Below are positions 53,301-58,352 of a stretch of DNA of 64,000 nucleotides, piece by piece. Below the pieces are notes generated by a model that saw nothing but the letters and a program-made list of their open reading frames with translations, made no database searches and was not told where the DNA came from. A program made the translations under genes and the position numbers. This DNA is from Bombyx mori (lineage: Eukaryota > Arthropoda > Insecta > Lepidoptera > Bombycidae). Position 1 is the stretch's first letter, and each line of letters begins with the position of its first letter. The stretch spans positions 14,090,001 through 14,154,000 of the forward strand of contig NC_085118.1 of the NCBI RefSeq assembly GCF_030269925.1, written 5' to 3'.

Positions 53301-55594
53301 AGTATAAAAACATTTAAAAATAAAATCCCGTCTTTTTCAACAAAAACAATGAATATTATTGAGACTTAGCAAGGCGAAATGAGAACAGATGGAGTGATTC
53401 TTCAAACGAGGCTTGTGGGGAGTATTAGGCGGTAGGCTCTGCCCCTGGCATTGTTGACGTCCATGAGCGACGGTAATCACTTACCATCAAGTGGGCCGAA
53501 TGCTCGTCGAGCAATAAAAAAAAAAGTAGGACAGACAGGGAACGGTGGCCAAGATTAGGTCTTAGAGGAAGTCCTATATCCACGGACCGATGACATGGTC
53601 TAGATCGCGGGGCAGAGGTAGATGAGAGTAGCGAACGATCGAACATTATGGCATACCTCAAAACTACTCATAAAATATAGAGAGAAAAAACAAAAGCAAG
53701 GGAGAGGATAGTTCATCTAATGCTCCACGAAGATGACGTAATAGGTACTATTTTCAATCACCCTTCTCTATTGCGCTCTGCGGGATTAATAAATTTTTAC
53801 AAATACTCGTACATTAAGGTAAATTAAAACCAAGCACAATAAGCGAAAATAAAACAAAAAGAATTCAAAGCAATTTACAATTTGAAAACCATAACTACTT
53901 CTGTTTAATAGAGGTTATTTTTTTAATTAAGCTAAGAAGCACTTTTTATTATATTACCACAATATTTAACACGTTCGAAACCACTGATACCAATGGGATT
54001 GAGATTAACACCACAGTTCTCTAACGGTTAACCGTCATGAACGCAGTTCCTTACCTGGCTTTCAAAAAATCTTACACTGGCATAGACGAATAGTTAATCA
54101 ATACGATTATCGGGGCCCAACACATATAGCAAATATGGCCGGCTTCAATGAAAAATGAGAGATCGCGGAAATACAAAGCTGAAAGCAGTAAAAAAAAAAA
54201 AAAAAAAACATTTAAATAAGGACTATCATACTCTTTAACTGAAATATGCAGTTTCTTCAGAACTCACAGCGTCTACTTTTTAGGAAATCGGATGCGAAAT
54301 TCACTCCAATTTTTCATTGGTTATGGATAGACTGGATGTCCGTTAGAAGGGCTATTCCAGTAGTCACCACGCTTAGCAGGCGGGTTGTTGACCGCAGTGC
54401 TATGTCCTTTTTTCAGGGCATGCTGCTGCCCAAGTCCTGATGTGTTTTTTTTATTTAGAGACATAGCTTATTATGAATGGTTATACCGCCATCGTTCGGT
54501 CGTCAGGGCCTCGTTCGTTAGCTAGCAGGGTGCATCACGGGCAGATGAGGTTAGCTATTGCGTAGCTGTGATTCCATTGCCACTCCTTACACCCCCTGCC
54601 CGGTGGATCGATGACTTGAGGCGATATGCTGAGAAAGATTGGATGCGGAAGGCGGAGAATCGTTCATTGTGGCGGACTATGGGAGAGGCCTACAGCCAGC
54701 AGTGGTGAGATACAGGCTGATGATGATGGACTAGACGAACTTTTGCATGATCCATATCAACCAGTGAAAAATACCATATAAGTTCAAATATCTAGTCAAA
54801 TAGCAGCGTACTTTCTTTTTCTATATGATCACTGTGAGCAGTAAAATTATGGAATCATTATTTAAGAAAATATTATCTGTCTCAGGAACGGCTTACCAAA
54901 AAGAAGAGGCCAAGCTTAGTACACATGATTGGCTTGCAGAGGCAAGATCAGTTGAGTGCGAGATCGAAGGCCGGTGCTAAGTGGCTATCCAAAGTCAAGA
55001 GAGGACAAGTTGTACCTAAAGGTAACAGTTGTATTTTTCTGATTCATTTCAAAGTAAAGTAATTTTAGAAAACATAATTAACACAATTTTTCGCCATTTT
55101 CCTGTGATTAATTAGAGACAATGGATGTAAATAAAAAAACGTAAAGCCCAAATTGATATATAAGTTATTATGTTTTGTTTGAATTGTATTCTATTCGAAA
55201 TTAGCAAAATAAATATGCATTCCCGTTTCGCTTTTTCAAATTCAACTACAACCTATTAATCCAATTTTTTGTATCTTTACCAAATCGTAAAACGCTACAA
55301 TTCATGCTGAAATTACTCTAAGCACAGATAAAACCTATAAAAATTCAATGTTAATCACATTTTTCAGACTCGACGAGACTATCAGTAGTCCACTTAAGTC
55401 CTCTAGGTTCGCAGCTCAGTTTCAACAACGCAACGAGGATAGAAAACGTAGTAGACTGGGAGATTATAGCGAAGAAGTATAGAGCTCTGATGAGGGATGA
55501 GCCTGAGGAGTCCACAGCAAAGGAAAGCGAAACGGACTCATCTGATGAAGTATCAGAAATTATCCCAAATAACATAGCCGCAGCTCCGCCTTGA
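17296..55594 (+). CDS. nompC: TRPN mechanotransduction channel NompC (18 visible coding exons, 5' end missing)
   Basis: The conceptual join of exons 17296-17397, 27195-27296, 29030-29146, 31288-31380, 32412-32625, 33272-33468, 41802-41900, 44716-44860, 46024-46181, 46310-47537, 47622-47821, 47953-48489, 48558-48764, 48850-49543, 50870-51090 (or 50620-50831), 53141-53269, 54886-55021 and 55368-55594 is open throughout, about 1,601 residues. It aligns end to end with Drosophila NompC as I remember it. The protein is a long ankyrin array, a linker, six or seven hydrophobic helices, a pore loop, S6 ending in LIAMMSDTYQRIQ, a TRP helix and a C-tail. In flies NompC is a mechanically gated cation channel of mechanosensory cilia and touch neurons, tethered to microtubules by its ankyrin spring. 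About 130 N-terminal residues are not found here. Introns reach 9.8 kb and are full of Bm1 and LINE tails. Alternative first, cassette and pore exons are listed separately. Confidence 0.96.
17408..17787 (-). mobile_element. Solo LTR (Gypsy-type) with 4-bp target duplication
   Basis: A 380-bp element runs tgttac...gtaaca, with an ATAG duplication at 17404-17407 and 17788-17791. On the minus strand it shows a tataaaag box (about 17600) and a downstream gtcagttag initiator-like site. TG...CA ends and a 4-bp duplication fit a Gypsy-class LTR left by recombination. It begins 10 bp after the end of a nompC exon. Confidence 0.85.
17936..18136 (-). mobile_element. Bm1 SINE fragment
   Basis: agcccacctgctgttaagtg to ccaccagtt, in nompC intron DNA. 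Confidence 0.8.
19430..19719 (-). mobile_element. Helitron family H3
   Basis: Reverse orientation of the H3 consensus seen at 25583: the start tatataaaaatgaattgctg and the CTAG end (19430-19433) are both recognisable. Confidence 0.65.
20232..20672 (+). mobile_element. Bm1 SINE, near full length, diverged
   Basis: The head cgtggcctaaaggataagac (A box) is followed by a mutated B box (tttcgaatctcgcag), the body and the end cagcaataataaaag. Confidence 0.88.
21126..21248. mobile_element. Small inverted-repeat element
   Basis: An 18-bp arm aaaaaaagcgtggtgtgc (21126-21143) pairs 16 of 18 with gcaccccacgcttttttt (21231-21248). About 87 bp lie between. It may be a MITE end pair. Confidence 0.4.
21322..21466 (+). 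repeat. Dispersed repeat R1 copy 2
   Basis: Same block as 9036-9180, with gactgaagctaataaaagcg at its right end. It lies just after a small inverted-repeat element. Confidence 0.65.
21902..22100 (-). mobile_element. LINE-2 3' UTR
   Basis: taattgctggtagcctaaga to cgagaaacacagtgggttgt. An H3 Helitron follows. Confidence 0.72.
22164..22445 (+). mobile_element. Helitron family H3
   Basis: It starts tctcatatatataaaaatga and ends gccgggtcagctag before T. It contains the family core ttagtctcgctaaaactcga. Confidence 0.68.
23103..23538 (-). mobile_element. Bm1 SINE, full length
   Basis: tttttattgctttgatgggt through to aggccacgacgact. It abuts a foldback MITE. Confidence 0.9.
23540..23704 (+). mobile_element. 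Foldback MITE, family M1 copy 3
   Basis: It starts cagtgtgcttagtgcgagtt and ends ctcgcaataagcacactg. It directly abuts the tRNA-like end of a Bm1 copy. Confidence 0.75.
25155..25272 (-). mobile_element. LINE-1 tail
   Basis: tgcccgtgtaggcagaagag to gaaccaagccgctgcgtacc. Confidence 0.75.
25583..25876 (+). mobile_element. Helitron family H3
   Basis: It starts near tcttatatatatataaaaat and ends gccgggtcagctag, followed by T. It carries the same core and the gtcggacggattcctttt block. Confidence 0.7.
26230..26352 (+). mobile_element. Bm1 SINE 3' fragment
   Basis: gagatcttagaacttatatc to atctaagcaataaaag. Confidence 0.82.
26902..27135 (+). mobile_element. Bm1 SINE, head missing, with (TA)n tail
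   Basis: actggtggtaggacctcttg to ataagcaataaa, followed by a TA dinucleotide run to about 27157. It lies just upstream of a nompC exon. Confidence 0.86.
27127..27157. repeat. (TA)n microsatellite
   Basis: About 14 TA units grown from a Bm1 A-tail, ending about 37 bp before the nompC exon at 27195. Confidence 0.85.
27195..27296 (+). CDS. nompC: nompC exon, ankyrin repeat 2 region
   Basis: This exon is 34 codons, phase 0/0, with a ttttcgcag acceptor and gtaagg donor. It encodes DNYNVLHISAMYSRED and ends in VDPFATGG. A Bm1 copy followed by a (TA)n run ends about 37 bp before the acceptor. Confidence 0.94.
27457..27692 (+). mobile_element. Bm1 SINE, head missing
   Basis: tactggtggtaggacgtctt to catctaagcaataaaataa. 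Confidence 0.86.
28633..28989. repeat. Inverted-repeat segment with self-complementary arms
   Basis: The arm ggaacgaagttccttat (28633-28649) pairs with ataaggaacttcgtcc (28974-28989). The first arm also contains the palindrome ggaacgaagttcc. The interior is AT-rich. This is probably a small DNA transposon just upstream of a nompC exon. Confidence 0.4.
29030..29146 (+). CDS. nompC: nompC exon, ankyrin repeat 3 region
   Basis: The exon has 39 codons, phase 0/0, with acceptor ttaatgtag and donor gtaagt. It encodes TAVHIVASRQTGTAT and ends KDIRLRADG, as in the fly protein immediately before the RGK of the next exon. Confidence 0.93.
29172..29406 (+). mobile_element. Bm1 SINE, head missing
   Basis: gttactggtggtgggacgtg to catctaagtattaaaaaa. 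It starts about 25 bp after a nompC exon donor. Confidence 0.85.
29968..30092 (-). mobile_element. LINE-2 3' UTR fragment
   Basis: cctacctaattgttgatagt to aagagcagtgcttcgctgaa. Confidence 0.65.
30180..31104 (+). promoter_or_regulatory. Candidate internal nompC promoter / 5' UTR region
   Basis: This repeat-free stretch has many CpG dinucleotides and far higher GC than neighbouring introns, for example around 30340-30470 and 30590-30700. It ends at the ATG that opens the alternative first exon. No convincing TATA box was found. The assignment as a promoter is inference from composition and position. Confidence 0.4.
31105..31380 (+). CDS. nompC: Candidate alternative first coding exon of nompC (short N-terminus)
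   Basis: An ATG at 31105, three codons after an in-frame TAG, opens a frame that runs 61 codons straight through the splice acceptor into the RGKVPLLL exon. The leader starts MSDSGRDVPRS and contains a charged, helix-prone stretch rich in Lys, Glu and Leu (RLELSFIELNKERAKQKEW). A transcript starting here would give about 1,555 residues lacking the first three ankyrin-coding exons. The roughly 900 bp upstream are richer in GC and CpG than the surrounding introns, as expected of an internal promoter. Transcription is inferred. A chance open intron is the alternative, but 61 open codons in AT-rich DNA and the protein-like composition argue against it. Confidence 0.6.
31288..31380 (+). CDS. nompC: nompC exon, ankyrin repeat 4 region
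   Basis: The exon is 31 codons, phase 0/0. It begins RGKVPLLLAVEAGNQ and ends TAEQLK before donor gtatgt. The acceptor gttccag is preceded by a weak pyrimidine tract, and the frame is open for 61 codons to its left. It can therefore be an internal exon or part of an alternative first exon (see 31105-31380). Confidence 0.92.
32412..32625 (+). CDS. nompC: nompC exon, two ankyrin repeats
   Basis: The exon follows acceptor atctatccag and ends phase 1 at donor gtgaga. It encodes GDTALHLAARRRDVDMARIL and GQTPLHIAAAEGDE, two near-canonical repeats. The last G joins the next exon to make the Asp of DRTPMHLAAENGH. Confidence 0.95.
33090..33222 (+). mobile_element. Diverged Bm1 3' fragment
   Basis: aaaactgaggctttagaaca to cacccagtcattaaac. 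It lies about 50 bp before a nompC exon. Confidence 0.65.
33272..33468 (+). CDS. nompC: nompC exon, two ankyrin repeats
   Basis: It starts in phase 1 after acceptor actccacag and ends phase 0 at gtaaag. The product contains RTPMHLAAENGHAAIIELL and GSTLMHIASLNGHADCAMML. The following 8.3-kb intron contains the nested carboxylesterase gene. Confidence 0.95.
33490..33602 (-). mobile_element. LINE-1 tail
   Basis: ttttttattgcccttgtagg to gagccaagccgctgcctac, just after a nompC exon. Confidence 0.78.
34038..34382 (+). mobile_element. LINE-1 C-terminus and tail with triplicated segment
   Basis: The unit ggtaggcagcggcttggctc occurs three times in tandem at 34037-34095. The LINE-1 C-terminal region (cttttttaccacgtaccatc, ggaatgagctcccctccacg) and a full tail ending ggcaataaaaaaaac follow. 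Confidence 0.8.
34630..34694 (+). mobile_element. Bm1 SINE fragment
   Basis: ttactggtggtaggacctct to cccgcctatttctcc only. Confidence 0.75.
34832..35268 (-). mobile_element. Bm1 SINE, full length
   Basis: ttattgctgatgtgtggacg through body and head to aggccacgactactt, about 370 bp upstream of the esterase start codon. Confidence 0.9.
35641..35832 (+). CDS. Carboxylesterase exon 1
   Basis: The exon has 64 codons and ends ALVNESNPFG at a gtaagt donor in phase 0. The ATG is the first in the frame and is followed by a hydrophobic stretch typical of a signal peptide. Confidence 0.88.
35641..38190 (+). CDS. Carboxyl/cholinesterase family gene nested in a nompC intron
   Basis: Three exons (35641-35832, 36053-37296, 37989-38190) join in frame to 545 residues, the usual length for insect carboxylesterases. 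The start MRKIAILIVLAATVY resembles a secretory signal. Family landmarks are GIPYA near residue 50, NLPVLIYFYGGTF (oxyanion loop, residues 123-125 YGG instead of HGG) and VTVNYRLGPYGFL. Others are GNQGLKDQKKAIVWIRENI, the nucleophile elbow GHSYG with Ser205, Glu329 in NTNNERAHNY, and His440 in AFHADEIGYLF. The triad is therefore plausible, though the elbow usually reads GESAG. Family members hydrolyse esters such as xenobiotics, hormones or odorants, and the substrate here cannot be told. The gene lies wholly within the intron 33469-41801 on the same strand as nompC. Confidence 0.92.
36053..37296 (+). CDS. Carboxylesterase exon 2 (catalytic core)
   Basis: It follows acceptor atttctttaag and starts DSLPTLPFNEIYEAF, continuing the NPFG of exon 1 as in other esterases. 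It holds the oxyanion loop and all three triad residues, and ends LWANFVKSG in phase 2 at gtatgt. The frame also runs open to the left of the acceptor, but the family alignment places the junction here. Confidence 0.92.
37711..37741. repeat. Perfect 12-bp hairpin
   Basis: agtgacagtcat, a 7-base loop, then atgactgtcact, in esterase intron 2, two bases before a LINE-1 tail. Confidence 0.8.
37743..37858 (+). mobile_element. LINE-1 tail
   Basis: ggcagcggcttggctctgcc to agggcaataaaaaaaaaaaa, inside the esterase intron 2. Confidence 0.82.
37989..38190 (+). CDS. Carboxylesterase exon 3 with stop
   Basis: It follows acceptor catttttcag. The joined codon plus NPTPVPTELLPIIWKPISKD gives the GNPTP motif that follows FVKSG in the family. 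The last residues are RSKNDSA before TGA. It is too short to show as a long ORF on its own. Confidence 0.9.
38263..38268 (+). terminator. Likely carboxylesterase polyadenylation signal
   Basis: An aataaa lies about 75 bp after the esterase stop and is followed by a T-rich stretch (gttttttgtttgtttc). Confidence 0.6.
38556..38910 (+). mobile_element. LINE-1 C-terminus and tail
   Basis: The frame reads LFEMIPASRFYHRTARHRSR and SFLPRTIRLWNELPSPVFPE. It ends with the tail and an A-run. It lies about 370 bp after the esterase stop. Confidence 0.85.
39585..39852 (+). mobile_element. LINE-2 3' UTR
   Basis: gcatcggccaccgtcctggc through agcccactaagtttctcgcc to gagcataggtagaacaaaa. Confidence 0.75.
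40085..40192 (+). mobile_element. Bm1 SINE 3' fragment
   Basis: ttcaaggtgtgtggtgcatt to catctaagcaataaataaa. Confidence 0.8.
40250..40436 (-). mobile_element. LINE-2 3' UTR
   Basis: cctgcctaaccgttggtagc to ccggcgagaaacttagcggg. Confidence 0.75.
40680..40955 (-). pseudogene. LINE C-terminal fragment, RTE-like
   Basis: The minus strand reads RWSDLVKTLTGLPITEAIRT then AEDRKTWGSVVHRVVH before a stop. This resembles the conserved C-terminal tail of RTE-type LINE proteins. Confidence 0.6.
41250..41440. repeat. Probable LINE 3' end
   Basis: gaaggcaacgggaaaccact and tcatgagcaggtcgtatccg resemble 3' ends of RTE-type LINEs. It ends in a gaagaagaagaag run. Confidence 0.35.
41523..41769 (-). mobile_element. 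Bm1 SINE, head missing
   Basis: ttttttattgcttacatggg to ccaccaataat, ending 33 bp from the nompC exon at 41802. Confidence 0.85.
41802..41900 (+). CDS. nompC: nompC exon, one ankyrin repeat
   Basis: This exon is 33 codons, phase 0/0, encoding DGARSIHTAARYGHVGIINT and ending in VDVTTN, with donor gtaagc. A minus-strand Bm1 ends 33 bp upstream, so the whole polypyrimidine tract (tttttctaattgcag) lies in the short remaining gap. Confidence 0.95.
42180..43050 (+). pseudogene. Decayed mariner transposase (plus strand)
   Basis: In shifting frames the sequence keeps RKAAQTTHNINE near the N-terminus, VTCDEKWFLFDS (first catalytic Asp region, usually GDEKW), LLLLHDMLDLI (second Asp) and YSPNNELADKFFEQLLEG (third Asp). 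This is the D,D34D layout of mariner elements. Many stops and frameshifts show it is inactive. It lies in the intron after nompC exon 41802-41900. Confidence 0.8.
43085..43480 (-). pseudogene. Mariner N-terminal fragment (minus strand)
   Basis: The minus strand encodes NNELKEIVEADPSQTTQELV, then VTLPTILTHLRQINKIKI and WVPHDLP. This is the helix-turn-helix and linker of a mariner transposase. It lies tail to tail with the plus-strand mariner remnant. A 12-bp unit cgtaactccaaa is repeated near 43414-43440. Confidence 0.75.
43990..44170 (+). mobile_element. LINE-1 tail
   Basis: gcggtgtttcccgagcgcta to aaaggcaataaaaaaataa. Confidence 0.83.
44716..44860 (+). CDS. nompC: nompC exon, ankyrin repeats
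   Basis: It enters phase 0 after ttaccag and leaves phase 1 at gtaaaa. It encodes DNYTALHIAVESCKPAVVET and ETPLHIAARIPDG. Confidence 0.95.
45427..45685 (-). mobile_element. Bm1 SINE, head missing, diverged
   Basis: ttttattgtttagatggtta to ccaccagtaac. Confidence 0.8.
46024..46181 (+). CDS. nompC: nompC exon, ankyrin repeats
   Basis: It enters in phase 1 after gattacag and ends phase 0 at a gtttgt donor. It encodes CALMLLKSGAGPN and MTPVHVAAKFGNLATLVLLL, ending in RKTK. Confidence 0.94.
46310..47537 (+). CDS. nompC: nompC large ankyrin exon
   Basis: The largest exon has 409 codons and carries about a dozen consecutive ankyrin repeats. Examples are GWTPLLIACHRGHMQLVNTL, GRSALHLAAEHGYLQVCDAL, KQTPLHLAAASGQIEVCKLL and GLTPLHIAAYYGQA. 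The acceptor is ggtttcag and it ends phase 1 at gtaaat. Several repeats in a row without introns form the core of the gating spring. Confidence 0.97.
47622..47821 (+). CDS. nompC: nompC exon, ankyrin repeats
   Basis: It starts in phase 1 after atactttcag, giving ETVRELLSHVPGTVKSEAP, and continues GLTPLHLAAYNGNENVV to donor gtaagt in phase 0. The preceding intron is only 84 bp, the shortest constitutive intron in the gene, with the next ones in a similar range. Confidence 0.95.
47953..48489 (+). CDS. nompC: nompC exon, final ankyrin repeats and start of linker
   Basis: The exon has 179 codons, phase 0/0. It carries GYNPLHLACFGGHMSIVGLL, KTGLHIASTHGHYQMVEVLL and GWTPLHCAAKAGHLNVVKLL, then an atypical repeat. 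The post-ankyrin linker follows, with LVSPAPVDTAAKLSNIYINL, near-identical to the fly sequence. Confidence 0.97.
48558..48764 (+). CDS. nompC: nompC exon, helical linker
   Basis: This exon is 69 codons, phase 0/0, beginning EKERAKDLIAAGKQCEAMAT and ending HTVVQRYLQ. It encodes the linker helices that join the ankyrin spring to the membrane domain. Confidence 0.96.
48850..49543 (+). CDS. nompC: nompC exon, pre-S1 to S5 membrane helices
   Basis: It starts ELWRGSLKW in phase 0 and ends FSD plus one base (phase 1) at gtgagt. Six hydrophobic stretches are visible: FLFFAFIVCPPVWMVFSL (probably pre-S1), FMSYLTAHIYLMVLLALV, MLLISLSGLLLLEL, IAVLLLGMIGVATHVVGW, FALSFLLACVQILDFLSF, and FLAVLAIFVFGFSMHIVAL (S5). 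The loop after S5 (NKSEDNKYASQARRKLFSD) is where alternative downstream exons attach. Confidence 0.97.
49664..49756 (+). CDS. nompC: Candidate nompC cassette exon between S5 and pore
   Basis: The exon is 93 bp and lies between a good acceptor (cttcttctcataaaatag) and a perfect gtaagt donor. It enters and leaves in phase 1, exactly matching the phase-1 junction between the S5 exon and either pore exon, so it can be included or skipped without a frameshift. Inclusion adds 31 residues containing QAFVPQWIKPLSGESYRRKQ, a basic, aromatic insert in the extracellular S5-pore loop. Skipping restores the FSD-V-x-M-x-P order of the fly protein as I remember it. Use in transcripts is inferred. Confidence 0.65.
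49757..50619 (+). other. Intron between cassette exon and pore exon a
   Basis: It has no recognised repeat. Short open frames at 49956-50446 have no family resemblance and no matching splice sites. Because it is repeat-free beside alternative exons, it may carry splicing signals, but none is identified. Confidence 0.5.
50620..50831 (+). CDS. nompC: nompC alternative pore/S6 exon a
   Basis: It begins in phase 1 after ttgtcttctag and ends phase 0 at gtaact. It encodes TPIEAFEKLFFALFGQITL, a shorter pore loop and an S6 with SVVVLITLLIAMMSDTYQRI. It is three codons shorter than exon b and clearly homologous to it (FEKLFFALFGQ versus FELLFFAVFGQ, and the same LIAMMSDTYQRIQ end). Exon a differs most in and after the selectivity-filter region, and has Thr where exon b has the Asn that is conserved in TRP S6 helices. 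It appears to be one of a mutually exclusive pair. Confidence 0.9.
50870..51090 (+). CDS. nompC: nompC alternative pore/S6 exon b (fly-like form)
   Basis: It begins in phase 1 after tttgttcacag and ends phase 0 at gtaacg. It encodes NPLFSFELLFFAVFGQTTTE, the pore loop, then LFKIVFGIYMLVSVVVLINL and the same S6 end as exon a. FGQTTTEQ and INLLIAMM match the fly NompC pore that I recall. Only 38 bp separate it from exon a. Confidence 0.94.
51560..51780 (-). mobile_element. Bm1 SINE, diverged
   Basis: gatgggtggacaagcttacc to ccaccagttatg. A LINE-2 tail follows directly. Confidence 0.72.
51781..51968 (+). mobile_element. LINE-2 3' UTR
   Basis: agcccactgagtttctggcc to agcatagatagagaaaaaaa. Confidence 0.75.
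52416..52611 (+). mobile_element. LINE-2 3' UTR
   Basis: cagcccgctgagtttctcgc to agcataggtaggaaaaaaaa. Confidence 0.78.
52795..53018 (+). mobile_element. Bm1 SINE, head missing
   Basis: ttactggcggtaggacctct to ccattaaagcaat, then a T-run. Confidence 0.82.
53141..53269 (+). CDS. nompC: nompC exon, TRP helix
   Basis: The exon has 43 codons, phase 0/0. It follows acceptor acaatttcag and encodes AQSDIEWKYGLSKLIRNMHR, the TRP helix region after S6. It then encodes SPLNLVTTWLMWLI and ends at gtaagt. Confidence 0.95.
53396..53526 (+). mobile_element. LINE-1 tail, partly deleted
   Basis: ttcttcaaacgaggcttgtg to gagcaataaaaaaaaaag. The caggcttgg segment is missing. Confidence 0.75.
54590..54735 (+). 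pseudogene. RTE-like LINE 3' end
   Basis: The frame reads RWIDDLRRYAEKDWMRKAEN then SLWRTMGEAYSQQW and a stop. This is the C-terminus typical of RTE-type LINEs, followed by a ctgatgatgatgg tail. Confidence 0.65.
54886..55021 (+). CDS. nompC: nompC exon, cytoplasmic C-tail
   Basis: It starts phase 0 after atctgtctcag with ERLTKKKRPSLVHMIGLQRQ and continues SKAGAKWLSKVKRG to a phase-1 end at gtaaca. The Lys/Arg-rich start follows the same order as the fly C-terminus. Confidence 0.94.
55368..55594 (+). CDS. nompC: nompC last coding exon with stop
   Basis: It starts in phase 1 after cacatttttcag. It encodes DSTRLSVVHLSPLGSQLSFN and VVDWEIIAKKYRALMRDEPE, then an acidic, Ser-rich tail ending AAAPP before TGA at 55592-55594. 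A polyadenylation hexamer follows about 190 bp later. Confidence 0.95.
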
Positions 55595-55782
55595 AATTAC
55601 GGAAAACAGTTTTAGGGGTTTTAAAAGAAATCAAATAACTCTAAAGGTTATTTGTGAGTTTTAATTGAGAAGTTCTACATGAAAATTTTGTACCAAAGAA
55701 TTTTGATTTCAATACCTTCTCACTTTAGTGTTTTTGCAAAGAATTTAGTGTTTGTAAATTTTGTATTTTGTTTCCAGTTCTT

Positions 55783-55788
55783 AATAAA
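55783..55788 (+). terminator. Likely nompC polyadenylation signal
   Basis: An aataaa hexamer lies about 190 bp after the nompC stop, in a TG/T-rich context (tgtttgtaaattttgtattttg just upstream). It is the first perfect hexamer after the stop codon. Confidence 0.6.
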
Positions 55789-56261
55789 ATTGTAAGATTT
55801 TTTAAGTATTTTTATAGGCATATCTGTACACTCGAATTATCTGTCTTTACGAGTAACTGCCAGGTCTGCCTTACTAGGTAATAAATATAACTGAAAAAAT
55901 ACGACGAATTCTAATAGAACGAATTTTGTTGATTGAATTAATTATGGAGGACAGACATTTTTAATACATTTTTAATTCAGTTTTAACTTTTATGTTCGAT
56001 CTCAAACATAGTACATATAATTTTTTCGCGATTCTTCATTCTTACCCATTAAATGATGGCAACATTGTGACGTCACTTTTCTATTATTACAAAGCAACTT
56101 GTATGAACGCTCCTACACTTTTAGCTCTATGGTCGGTCCTTCAGAAAGATTCCATAACTTATTAAACACATATAGTCTAAATTCAATTCGATGACATGTT
56201 TTCAGAAACCACACACTTAGAAAATTTAATTTTATTCAAAAAATATCACTTGGCATCCACT

Positions 56262-56348
56262 TGATTTTATTTTTATTGCATTCATAGGTAGTAGAGCGGT
56301 TGGCCCAACTGTTGTTAATTGGTTACCGGAGCCCATAGATATACTTAG
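56262..56348 (-). mobile_element. Diverged Bm1 3' fragment
   Basis: ttttattgcattcataggta then gttaccggagcccatagata. Confidence 0.55.
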
Positions 56349-56524
56349 TGAGTGTCATCACTCATCTTTGACAGGAGCTCGAAGTCCCAATATGTGGTAT
56401 ATTTAAAAAAAAAATTAATTTTATTTACTAAATAATACACAATTTAAAAATTAGAGATTGAAAAAAAATGTCTTCTTCTCAGTCGTACACTCCTGGCGAG
56501 TGCTTGTGGTTAAGTATTGTCTTT

Positions 56525-56826
56525 TTTTTTTCCTGCCTATGCTGATAGCCTTGAGAGGCTATTTCAGCTTCTTGATGTGTATGTGAGTTCACGGGGTTCA
56601 AACTGGAGTGTTGCTAACACTGACCCTAGCAAGAGCAGTGCTTCGCAGAATCGACCACCGGATCGGAAACGCGACCCACTGAGATCCGGCGAGAAACTCA
56701 GTGGGCTGTGTATATGGGTTAATTTACTCGTCGAGCCCTTCGTCGCAAGCGACGCGTTTGGCCAGGACGGTGACCGGTGTTTGAGGTACCTAAAATCACC
56801 GTTAATGGATCGCGAGGATCCGTAAT
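56525..56826 (-). mobile_element. LINE-2 3' region, longer copy
   Basis: ctgcctatgctgatagcctt to ttaatggatcgcgaggatcc. It extends further 5' than most copies, through the cgtcgcaagcgacgcg block shared with 39600. Confidence 0.75.
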
Positions 56827-58119
56827 GGCGTGTTTACGGCTGTCTTTATTTCTTGGTTTCGGCTTTTATAAGGCTTCTCCATTCTCTCTATTTGTGGCGG
56901 TGCGTGTTCATTCAATAAGGGAACACTTTGTAGATAGCTTAATAAAGTCTATCCATCTTGTGGGTGATCGGCCGCGAGAGCGTTGACCGTCTACTCTTCC
57001 TTGAAACATTAATCGTTCCAATGAGCTTTCGTTACGGATGATTTATTCAAACATATTAAAGATTCGCAATTGCACAACCGATAAAAGCCTTTGTTTGATT
57101 TGGAGCTCTTTTAGGATGGAAACATTGGTACGGTGAGCAGTCCATTTTATCCTCAGCAAGCGTCTCCAGCACCACATCTAAAGTGCATCAATCTTTTTAC
57201 GACACTTTTGATGGATCGACCATGTCGAAAAAAATTGTCTATAATTTAAATTATTTTAAAATTTTTGTAATTTCTGTGGTTATTTTACTATCTGTTGTGT
57301 TTTTTTTATTTATTTTAGCATCATGTCTTATAAATAATTTATAGTTTCTTGATAATGCGCTTTACTAAAAATTAACCTATTCCCTTTTTAATTTTTTATG
57401 ATAAAATTAATTTAAAGAAAAAACTTGTGTCACATTTTACGTTAAAAAACAGTTCCGAATGACAAATTCATATATCCCAGATATTTTTTCTAGATTTTTC
57501 ATAGTCAATTACGCAACTTATTTCAACAACATCAATCTTGGTTGACAACCTGTATTCTTTGTATATGTTCAGACTATTTTTTAATACCATAAATATATAT
57601 CATAGTTAATAAAAAAACGTATGTGTATTTTATGATAATGCAAATATATGCTATCCTCAATGTTAGCATTTTTAGTTTGTCTAGTCATTATACTGTAGTC
57701 ATAAGCAGTGCATAACGAATTAAAAAAAAAAAAATCAGTGAAAGTTTATTTTTACAATGTAATCATAATCTACATTTACGATTTAGTGTTAAGTAAACAT
57801 TACATAGCTGTAACTAATAATATTTTTATAACTAGCATATTGTGTTTTTGTGTACTTAAAACATTGTTTAAAATAAAATGATGATTTTTTTTTACGTTTT
57901 CTTTAATTTTCTAATTAATTTTGAAAAGTGACGATGCCAACTTAAATGATAAATCACCAAAATTGATAAAACGTGACTTAAAACAATGTTTTTTTTATTC
58001 TATTTAGCTGAATTAAGTACTGCCTAGCCATTTGTAAAACCTATAGACATTGCTATTGACGTTTGACAATAGTGTTTCAGTTTTCTACAAGAGAAAGGTA
58101 AAGGTAAAGTAAAGGTAAG

Positions 58120-58352
58120 GTACAAGAGGAAGGACTCGCCGAGTAAATTGACCCATATACATAGCCAACTGAGTTTCTCGCCGGTCTTCTCAGTGGGTCG
58201 CGTTTCCAATCCAGTGGTAGATTCTGCGAAGCACTGCTCTTGCTAGGGACAGTGTTAGCAACACTCCCGGTTTGAGCCCCGTGAGCTCACCCACACATTA
58301 GGGTGAAGCTCAAATAGCCTCCCAAGGTTATAAGCATAGGTAGAAAAAAAAA
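58120..58352 (+). mobile_element. LINE-2 3' UTR
   Basis: gaaggactcgccgagtaaat to agcataggtagaaaaaaaaa. It sits immediately upstream of the larger LINE-2 remnant. Confidence 0.78.

Larger units (their letters stand above)
51091..54885 (+). other. nompC introns around the TRP-helix exon
   Basis: Bm1, LINE-2 and LINE-1 tails and an RTE-like end are listed separately. 51180-51550, 51970-52410, 53530-54190 and 54240-54580 show nothing recognisable. A 20-base A-run lies near 54190. Confidence 0.6.
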